From JALGWN01 sp964598025 (GTDB taxonomy: Bacteria > Arandabacterota > Arandabacteria > Arandabacterales > Arandabacteraceae), in contig CAZRAU010000007.1 of NCBI GenBank assembly GCA_964598025.1, positions 5,490-69,489 on the forward strand: a stretch of DNA of 64,000 bases, written 5' to 3'. The translations under genes and the position numbers were made by a program. The notes beneath the pieces are model-generated. The model worked only from the letters and a program-made list of their open reading frames with translations. It did not search any database and was not told where the DNA came from. This document shows, piece by piece, positions 57,981 through 64,000 of this stretch. Every line of letters begins with the position of its first letter. Positions within the stretch are counted from its first letter, which is position 1.

Positions 57981-60099
57981 CAGCGACTCCGATTCCAGAG
58001 AGGACCAGGTTCCGGCCGAACCTTGCCCTTCGGACACCGCGCGCGAGGGACCCGGTCACGCCGAGAGTTCTTCAAGGGAGACCGGCCCGGAATCAGATCC
58101 GGGGGTGGGTCTACTGGACGCCGCCGGAGGGCAGGAGAGGCTTCTCACCGTTGTAAAGGAGCAGGAAGCCAGAATCCGGGATCTCGAACGCAGCAACAAC
58201 GGGATGGCGCTGCTGCTTGAGATACTCAATCACGTCCAGGCTGCCGATGATCTTGAGACCACACTTCGCATCATCCTCGCTTGTGTGACCTCGGGCTATT
58301 CCATCGGGTTTAACCGCGCCTTTCTATTTCTCCTCAGCGAGGACGGCACACGGCTGCGCGGGGCGCTCGCCGTAGGGCCCCGGAGCCCGCAGGAGGCAAG
58401 CGAAATCTGGAAGGACATCGAGGAGAAGGCCAACAATCTCCAGGATGTCGTCTCGGCGGCGAGGATGGGGGGCAGAGAGGGTGATGTGGAGCTGACCGAG
58501 CTTGCAAGGCGGATGGAGATCGGTGTAGGCGAGGGCGCCTCCATGGTCGAGGAATGCATATTACGCGGCGAGACCAAGGTTGTCGCGGATCCCGATCTGC
58601 TGGGTGAAAAAGAGATCCTCCGCAAGCTGGGTTCGGGGACCTTCGTATGCACTCCCATAACCAGTGTCGGGAGGCCGATAGGTGTCATCATCGCAGACAA
58701 CCTGATAACAGGCGAGATGCCTTCCGACGAGCAGGTCGGATTGCTTAAGGCTCTTGCCTATCAAGTGGGGCAGATCATAGCAAGCACGAGTCACCATGAG
58801 GATATCGAGCGGCGGCTCCAGGAGCTCTCCACACTTACCGAGGTCAGCAAGGGGATTCTGTCGACCACCGATCTCGAGACAGACCTCTTGCTCGTAGCGA
58901 GAATCTCGGCGCAGGTCCTGAACGCAAGAGGGGCGGTCCTCAGGTTGGTGGATGATGAGACGCAGGAGCTTGCAACCAAGGCGATGTTCGGCTTGACCAT
59001 AGGCGAGATGGGGCAGTCAACGGATGAGGGAGCCCAATCGATTGCTGAAGAGGTGACCAGGGACGGCCGGGCGAGACTGATGAAGGACACAAGCGGGTAT
59101 GCGGATTCCGACCCGAACCTTGCACGCAGGAAGAACCTCATTTGCGTTCCCCTGGCGAAGGGTGACCGTGCCATAGGGACCCTGACCGTTTTCGACCGGT
59201 CGCCGACTGAATCGCTCGGCCATGAGGGTTTCAGTAACAATGATCTTCGGTTTCTGACGGTCCTGGCCGGGCAGGCTGCCATAGCCATAGACAACGCCAA
59301 ACTCATCGATGGTCTGAGAAAATCCCAGGAACGAATAAGGGAGCTCCACAGGCATCTCCTTAGGTCGGAGAGACTGGCAGCCCTCGGGGAATTGAGCTCA
59401 CAGGTTGCACATGAGATTAGAAATCCACTGACCGCGATCGGCGGCTTTGCGAGGTCTATCCAGAGACGTCTGGGCGAGGACGATCCAAACCGTAAACATG
59501 TGGACATCATCGTAAAGGAGACAGACAGGCTGGAACGCATACTTACCGAGCAGCTGTGTTTTGCCAAGCTGTCCCCTCCCGATTTGAGGGCGGGGAACAT
59601 AAACGGCGTGATCGAGGAGGTAGTAGACCTCTTTAGAGAGAAGTTCGAGGCCAAGAAGGCAGTGCTTGACCTGGAATTGGGGGACTGCCTGCCGGATGTG
59701 ATGATAGACTCAGACAAGATGAAACAGGTGTTCATCAACTTGCTGCAAAACGCGATCGATAACATCCGGGACGGGGGCCGGCTGTGGGCAAGTTCCTGCC
59801 GGTCCGAACGCGCCGTCGAGGTCCGGATAGGAAACGACGGCCCCCAGATTGAACGGGCCATGCTGGATAGGCTATTCGTGCCGTTTGCCACCACCCGGTC
59901 AAGCGGTTCGGGCCTGGGTCTGGCGGTTACCTATGAGATTGTCTACGAGCACGGCGGGACGATCGATGTAAGAAGTGAGGAGAAAGAGACCGTGTTCCTC
60001 TTGACGCTTCCGATGAAGATCGACGGTGAGCGCCGGCGAGGCCCTGTGGATCGTAGGAGTATGATGAGAGATAGACGCAGAGACGGTAGAAACCCCTAG
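57964..60099 (+). CDS. GAF-domain sensor histidine kinase
   Basis: A 711-residue kinase, apparently cytoplasmic (no transmembrane helix). Residues 1-55 are a disordered Ser/Glu/Pro-rich tail and 60-80 a coiled coil (VVKEQEARIRDLERSNNG). Two GAF domains follow (about 95-275, with SGYSIGFNRAFLFLLSEDG, and 295-450, with LNARGAVLRLVDDE). HisKA has the phospho-His in SQVAHEIRNPLTAIGGFARS, and the ATPase has INLLQNAIDNIRDGG, GNDGPQI and GSGLGLAVTYEIV. The ATG has AAGGAG upstream and overlaps galE. A receiver-only protein follows after 28 bases and is the probable partner. Confidence 0.9.
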   Translation: MATDPNSDSDSREDQVPAEPCPSDTAREGPGHAESSSRETGPESDPGVGLLDAAGGQERLLTVVKEQEARIRDLERSNNGMALLLEILNHVQAADDLETTLRIILACVTSGYSIGFNRAFLFLLSEDGTRLRGALAVGPRSPQEASEIWKDIEEKANNLQDVVSAARMGGREGDVELTELARRMEIGVGEGASMVEECILRGETKVVADPDLLGEKEILRKLGSGTFVCTPITSVGRPIGVIIADNLITGEMPSDEQVGLLKALAYQVGQIIASTSHHEDIERRLQELSTLTEVSKGILSTTDLETDLLLVARISAQVLNARGAVLRLVDDETQELATKAMFGLTIGEMGQSTDEGAQSIAEEVTRDGRARLMKDTSGYADSDPNLARRKNLICVPLAKGDRAIGTLTVFDRSPTESLGHEGFSNNDLRFLTVLAGQAAIAIDNAKLIDGLRKSQERIRELHRHLLRSERLAALGELSSQVAHEIRNPLTAIGGFARSIQRRLGEDDPNRKHVDIIVKETDRLERILTEQLCFAKLSPPDLRAGNINGVIEEVVDLFREKFEAKKAVLDLELGDCLPDVMIDSDKMKQVFINLLQNAIDNIRDGGRLWASSCRSERAVEVRIGNDGPQIERAMLDRLFVPFATTRSSGSGLGLAVTYEIVYEHGGTIDVRSEEKETVFLLTLPMKIDGERRRGPVDRRSMMRDRRRDGRNP

Positions 60100-60127
60100 G
60101 ACGCTTTAAGACACTACGGAGGGCGGT

Positions 60128-60484
60128 ATGGCGAAGGTGCTGGTAGTAGATGATGACGAGAGTCTGCGAATGCTCTACTCCAAAGAACTGCTGGACGAGG
60201 GCTACGAAGTGCGGACGGTTCCGTCCGGTAAGGATGCCCTTGAAAGCATCAAGCAGTCCAGGCCTGATGTCGTTATACTCGACATAAAGATGGAAGGAAT
60301 GGATGGTCTGTCGGTGCTTGACGTGATAATGAAGCACGACAAGACCATACCGGTGGTTCTGAACACCGCCTACTCCACGTTCAAGTCGGATTTCTCCACC
60401 TGGAGTGCCGATGCTTACATTGTCAAGTCCAGCGACCTCAGCGAGCTCAAGGACACGATCAAGCAAGTGCTTGAGACGGCGTAG
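60128..60484 (+). CDS. Single-domain response regulator
   Basis: A 118-residue receiver. The acidic pocket is in VLVVDDDESLRML, the phospho-Asp in VVILDIKMEGMDGLS, and the Lys in AYIVKSSDL. The usual Thr is replaced in context by LNTAYSTF. GGAGGGCGGT precedes the ATG. With no output domain, it should pass the signal of the GAF kinase by protein interaction or further phosphotransfer. Confidence 0.87.
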   Translation: MAKVLVVDDDESLRMLYSKELLDEGYEVRTVPSGKDALESIKQSRPDVVILDIKMEGMDGLSVLDVIMKHDKTIPVVLNTAYSTFKSDFSTWSADAYIVKSSDLSELKDTIKQVLETA

Positions 60485-60491
60485 GTTTCGC

Positions 60492-60520
60492 TTGACATCG
60501 CCGGGACGTGTGAATACTTT
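60492..60520 (+). promoter_or_regulatory. Sigma-70 promoter of the tRNA-Phe/tRNA-Thr unit
   Basis: TTGACA, 17 bases, TACTTT, ending 11 bases before tRNA-Phe. Confidence 0.65.
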
Positions 60521-60531
60521 CATTCTGAGTG

Positions 60532-60607
60532 GACGCGGTAGCTCAGCTGGTAGAGCACAGGACTGAAAATCCTGGTGTCCTCGGTTCGACTCCGAGCCGC
60601 GTCACCA
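60532..60607 (+). tRNA. tRNA-Phe (anticodon GAA)
   Basis: Acceptor GACGCGG pairs with CCGCGTC. The anticodon stem CAGGA/TCCTG encloses CTGAAAA with anticodon GAA. The T arm is CTCGG-TTCGACT-CCGAG. CCA is encoded. Confidence 0.96.
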
Positions 60608-60614
60608 TATTCAT

Positions 60615-60690
60615 GCTGGTGTAGCTCAGCTGGTAGAGCAACGCACTCGTAATGCGTAGGTCAGCGGTTCGAATCCGCTCACCAGCTCCA
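60615..60690 (+). tRNA. tRNA-Thr (anticodon CGT)
   Basis: Acceptor GCTGGTG pairs with CACCAGC. The anticodon stem ACGCA/TGCGT encloses CTCGTAA with anticodon CGT. The T arm is GCGG-TTCGAAT-CCGC. CCA is encoded (60688-60690). It lies seven bases after tRNA-Phe. Confidence 0.96.
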
Positions 60691-60698
60691 CCGAGGTC

Positions 60699-63467
60699 GT
60701 GCAGTTGACGCGAATTGCCATCCTTGTCTTGATCGCGCTCATAGCGGTCTTTCTGACCTTGTCTATCAAGAATATCGGCCCCGGAGAAGTCGCCTTGGTC
60801 GGCAGTGGTCCGGACATCAAGGAACTTACGCCCGGCATCCATGTCGTCATGCCCTACGGTGAGGTCAGGCGCTTCAAGCTGAGCCAGTCCCATAGGCTGC
60901 GGGGCGATGAGTCTCTGGAAGTGCGGACCCGCGCGGGGAAGGGCATGCGTGTAGAGATGGATGTGGACCTCGACCTGGTCAGGGAGAGGGTCAGGGATCT
61001 CGACCGGGACTACGGTGAAGCCGTCTTTGAGAAGCTTGTAATGCCTGCCTTGCTCGTCGAACTGACGGCGGCCATCTCGGAAGAGGCTGATCCCGCTGCC
61101 GCCATCGGGAGGTTGGGTGGGGAGATTGCCGAGCGCACGAGCGCCAAGCTCGAGCCTATCGGAATCAGGATCTCATCCGTGGTTCTCACCAACATCCGGG
61201 AAGAGGAAGCTCCGAGTTTCGACCTCGAGACACAAGACGGAGTGAAGGTCTTCATCCTCGGGCTCGACGGCTATGACTGGATCATAATGCAGCGGGTGGC
61301 CGAGTCGGTCGATCTCGCCAACATGAAGCGGGTCAGAAGGGAAGGGGCTTGGGGGAACCTGCAGTCCATAGAACCCCTGGTCTCGCCGCTGATCTGGACC
61401 ACCATGGTGACAGGTGTAACGCCCGATATTCATGGAATCACGGATTTCCTGATGCGGGACAAACTCACGGGAGAGGACATACCCGTCACAAGCAGCATGA
61501 GAAAGGTCCCGGCGGTGTGGAACATGATGTCGCTTACGGATCTGAGCTGCGGCTTCATCGGCTGGTTCGCTTCCTTTCCGGCGGAAGCAGTCAACGGGTT
61601 CATCGTCAGCGACCGCTTCGCTTATCATATGTTCGATCCGCGGTGGATGGACGGTGAGAAACGCAGCCCGCAGAAGGGGCTTGCCTTCCCGGCAGGCCTC
61701 TATGCCGAGATAGAGCCTCTCAGCGTAGAAATCGGGGATCCCGGAAGCGATCTGTCCCGGTACATAAACGGCCCTATCGGCGCCTACAAGCAGCCGGACG
61801 CCCCGCCGGCCAAGGGGCCATCCGATCCCGAGGGCAGCCTTAGGCAGATCATATCGGCCTACCGTACCTACGAGAACGTCATGAAGAAGCTCTATCCGGC
61901 CTATGGACCGGACCTCTTCGGGGTCTACTTCGAATTCACCGACAGTGTGTGTCACCTATTCATGAGGTGCATGAAGCCTGCGATGGACGGTGTTAGTCCC
62001 GAAGATGAGAAACGCTACGGGGGGGCGATTGCGGCCACCTACGCCGAGGCGGACCGCATCCTGGGGGACGTGCTGGACATGATTGACGACGAGACAGTGC
62101 TGCTGATTGTCTCCGACCACGGTTTCAAGTCGGGTGATTTCAGGCCATTGAGCGACTCCCGGATGGGTTTCGGACAGGCGATTGAATGGCACAGGCTGAA
62201 CGGCGCCATAGCGATCTATGGCGGTATCGTAAAACCCGGTTACGAAATCGAGGATGCCAGCGTAATGGATATAGCCCCGACCATCCTCTATCTGCTGGGC
62301 ATGCCGGTCGACCGGAAGATGCCGGGCAAGGTGCTTCTGGATGCTTTCGACCGGAAATGGGTGGCAGACCATCCGATCGCATATACCTCGGTCTATGACT
62401 CGCTCTTCGCGCCTGCCGACATATCTGTCGGGCCGTCCGCGGCGGATCAGGCGCTCAAGGATAAGCTGGTCTCGCTCGGCTATGTCGCGGGTGGGCAGAA
62501 TTCGCTGGTGAACCTGGCGAACTACTACCACAAGAACGGCAAGTATGCCGAAGCGGTGAGTCTCTACAAGCAACTTCTCGACGACGAACCCGGCAACGCC
62601 GAAGTGAAGATCGGTATGAGCGATGCATACTTCAAGATGGGCAAAGACGAGTTGGCCGTGAGGGGCCTCACCGAGGTCCTCGAAAGAGACCCGAACAACC
62701 TTGAAGCCCTCCACAGCCTGGGAAACATCTACGTCGAACGGGGCCGGGGGATGGAAGCTCTCCGGATAGCCGAGCGCGCGCTCGTGATTGATGCGGACAA
62801 CGGTGAGTCCCACTTTATCAAGGGGATAGCGCTCCAGGCGCTGGGCAGATATAGCGAGGCGGCCGAGGTATACAAGCGGGCTCTCAAGCTGGCGCCTGAC
62901 ATGCCCGAGATCTATGGAAACCTCGCCATGATATATGTGGACGAGGGGCGCCCGGAGGAAGCGCTCGAACTGGTGGACAGGGCGCTGGACCTCGCACCCG
63001 GCAAGGTGGACATGCTCTACATAAGGGGTCTGGCCCTGAACGGCATCGGACAGAGCGCGAAAGCCCTGGTACAGTATAGGAAGGCTATGAGTTCGGATCC
63101 CGCATTTGTTCCGGCCTACTTGGGGGCGGCGGGGATCTTCTTCACGCGGGGAGAGTTCGATAGCGTTCTGGCCCTTTGTGACAAAGCCCTTGCCGTCCCG
63201 TCAGGGTACACTGCCCATGTTTACGATATGCGGGCCAACACCTACGCCAGATTGGGAAGATACGGGCCTGCGATCGAGGATTTCAAGTCGGCCGTCGCCG
63301 CCGACCCGTCAATGACCGGGTCCCGCCTCAATCTGGCCAGGACATATATGGCGCAGGGCAGGACCGGGGAAGCAAAAGAGGTGCTTCAGGATCTGCTGGC
63401 AAGGTACCCCGGCCATCCCGAAGCCGGACAACTCCTCCGGAGTCTGGGGTCTGATCCTGGAGATTGA
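60699..63467 (+). CDS. SPFH (band 7)-type I phosphodiesterase-TPR fusion protein
   Basis: A 922-residue three-part protein. An N-terminal transmembrane helix (IAILVLIALIAVFLTLSI) is followed by an SPFH/prohibitin-like domain (about 25-175, with GPGEVALVGSGPDIKELTPG and IGIRISSVVLTNIREEE). An alkaline-phosphatase-superfamily phosphodiesterase follows (about 185-570). Its metal and nucleophile motifs are intact: FILGLDGYDW, the Thr in LIWTTMVTGVTPDIHG, EFTDSVCHLFMR and IVSDHGFKSGDF. About eight TPR repeats close the protein (e.g. NLEALHSLGNIYVERGRG). Similar phosphodiesterases cleave nucleotides or phospholipid-linked groups; the substrate here is unknown. The start is GTG, only nine bases after the tRNA-Thr CCA, with GAGG as a weak site. 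Confidence 0.83.
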   Translation: MQLTRIAILVLIALIAVFLTLSIKNIGPGEVALVGSGPDIKELTPGIHVVMPYGEVRRFKLSQSHRLRGDESLEVRTRAGKGMRVEMDVDLDLVRERVRDLDRDYGEAVFEKLVMPALLVELTAAISEEADPAAAIGRLGGEIAERTSAKLEPIGIRISSVVLTNIREEEAPSFDLETQDGVKVFILGLDGYDWIIMQRVAESVDLANMKRVRREGAWGNLQSIEPLVSPLIWTTMVTGVTPDIHGITDFLMRDKLTGEDIPVTSSMRKVPAVWNMMSLTDLSCGFIGWFASFPAEAVNGFIVSDRFAYHMFDPRWMDGEKRSPQKGLAFPAGLYAEIEPLSVEIGDPGSDLSRYINGPIGAYKQPDAPPAKGPSDPEGSLRQIISAYRTYENVMKKLYPAYGPDLFGVYFEFTDSVCHLFMRCMKPAMDGVSPEDEKRYGGAIAATYAEADRILGDVLDMIDDETVLLIVSDHGFKSGDFRPLSDSRMGFGQAIEWHRLNGAIAIYGGIVKPGYEIEDASVMDIAPTILYLLGMPVDRKMPGKVLLDAFDRKWVADHPIAYTSVYDSLFAPADISVGPSAADQALKDKLVSLGYVAGGQNSLVNLANYYHKNGKYAEAVSLYKQLLDDEPGNAEVKIGMSDAYFKMGKDELAVRGLTEVLERDPNNLEALHSLGNIYVERGRGMEALRIAERALVIDADNGESHFIKGIALQALGRYSEAAEVYKRALKLAPDMPEIYGNLAMIYVDEGRPEEALELVDRALDLAPGKVDMLYIRGLALNGIGQSAKALVQYRKAMSSDPAFVPAYLGAAGIFFTRGEFDSVLALCDKALAVPSGYTAHVYDMRANTYARLGRYGPAIEDFKSAVAADPSMTGSRLNLARTYMAQGRTGEAKEVLQDLLARYPGHPEAGQLLRSLGSDPGD

Positions 63468-63469
63468 AT

Positions 63470-64000
63470 TCAATCTTCAAGCCCCGGGCCCGGATTGGGA
63501 TTTCGGATGGCGACGAATTCCACGAGCCTCATGCGCAGGTCCGCATGGGCTTTCCCCTCAAGAACAGCAGTAACGTAACTATCAAGATACGAAGGGCTTA
63601 TGCCGGATTGCTCAAGTATCGCCTGAGATTTGCTGTATGAGGCATAGAAGAAGGGGTCGTGCTCCAGTGAGGTGAGATAGTCGGCGATAGCTGCCGGCAG
63701 GTCGCCCTCTGCCTGTTCCATGGCTCCCAGCTGGAAGAACGCACCGGCGTTCCCGGGTTCGCGGTGCAAGGCCATCTCGACATGCCTGCGGGCTGCGACG
63801 AAATCACCGGAGAGGCGCTCTACATGTGCCTTGTTCACGATTATGGACGGAAACTCAAGGTGCGAAAGGGCAAGATAATCGAAGTCCGAGAGGGCGGCGG
63901 CTGAGGCGATAAGTATCGCCGCGACAGCCAGCGAGCGCCATCTTCGGCTCAGCAGATCGCCCCAGAACCCCAAGAGGCCTGAAGCGGCGAGCGGTATGAG
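63470..64000 (-). CDS. TPR-containing membrane protein (5' partial)
   Basis: The C-terminal part of a membrane protein that runs off the right edge. The frame stays open through 64000, so the TTG at 63973 need not be the start. A transmembrane helix (SLAVAAILIASAAALS) is followed by a TPR-like region (VNKAHVERLSGDFVAARRHV, GNAGAFFQLGAMEQAEGDLP). It ends three bases from the stop of the SPFH-phosphodiesterase-TPR gene, in convergent orientation. Role unknown; the TPR character links it loosely with its neighbour. Confidence 0.65.
   Translation of the reverse strand, partial: LIPLAASGLLGFWGDLLSRRWRSLAVAAILIASAAALSDFDYLALSHLEFPSIIVNKAHVERLSGDFVAARRHVEMALHREPGNAGAFFQLGAMEQAEGDLPAAIADYLTSLEHDPFFYASYSKSQAILEQSGISPSYLDSYVTAVLEGKAHADLRMRLVEFVAIRNPNPGPGLED

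Noticed and set aside
58791..59894. 367-codon minus-strand ORF
   Set aside because: Antisense to the GAF histidine kinase; Ser/Arg-rich with no domain.

Overview
The window looks like a metagenome-assembled chromosome fragment from an uncultured, moderately high-GC, Gram-negative bacterium. I infer the FCB superphylum or a neighbouring candidate phylum of the Krumholzibacteriota/Eisenbacteria/Latescibacteria type. The reasons are an exported protein with an FlgD-like C-terminal Ig module, surface beta-helix and S74 fibre proteins, an OprP-like porin, lipoproteins, and a metabolism based on acyl-CoAs and Fe-S electron carriers. Three runs of N (22460-22559, 30089-30098, 31195-31204) mark scaffold joins. 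No phage, plasmid, CRISPR or complete insertion sequence is visible.

Layout. 1-0.9 kb: partial secreted protein. 1.2-7.4 kb (minus): acyl-CoA dehydrogenase, EtfB, EtfA, HdrA and an HdrD-like protein, a route from acyl-CoA oxidation to heterodisulfide-reductase-type Fe-S proteins. 7.6-10.7 kb (minus): an HD-GYP protein and a HEAT-repeat protein that appear to share an N-terminal domain. 10.8-17.7 kb (minus): propionyl-CoA carboxylase in three subunits, methylmalonyl-CoA mutase catalytic subunit, epimerase and a membrane lipoprotein. 17.9-21.1 kb (plus): leucine dehydrogenase, butyrate kinase, crotonase, tRNA-Glu. Together these suggest amino-acid and short-chain acid oxidation with substrate-level ATP formation.

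21.1-29 kb is an accessory surface region: two paralogous beta-helix proteins with the same C-terminal tail, an S74-type fibre protein and a beta-propeller lipoprotein, separated by many short palindromes bounded by GTAGCG. Four genes in the window end with their stop codon inside such a palindrome. 28.4-32.5 kb: ECF sigma factor, receiver protein, MASE3 histidine kinase (broken by two gaps) and an AraC-type response regulator.

32.9-36.3 kb: DsrC, DsrM and DsrK with a class-V cysteine desulfurase, but no DsrAB. 36.3-40.7 kb: a very short transcription unit encoding a 29-residue peptide, a heterodimeric ABC exporter, and a 58-residue Cys-rich peptide. 40.9-47.1 kb: zinc alcohol dehydrogenase, then an Rrf2-NifS-NadA-ThiF-MnmA sulfur and Fe-S operon. 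47-57 kb: flippase-like protein, phosphofructokinase, porin, a membrane SpeE-like/TPR fusion, a radical SAM/SPASM enzyme and a HAD phosphatase. 57-60.5 kb: GalE, a GAF histidine kinase and a receiver protein. 60.5-64 kb: tRNA-Phe, tRNA-Thr and a striking SPFH-phosphodiesterase-TPR fusion starting nine bases after the tRNA, then a partial TPR membrane protein.

Most interesting for follow-up: the three-domain SPFH-phosphodiesterase-TPR protein, the modular GTAGCG palindromes that supply stop codons, the short peptides flanking the ABC exporter, the DsrC-DsrMK-desulfurase module without DsrAB, and the shared C-terminal tail of the beta-helix proteins.
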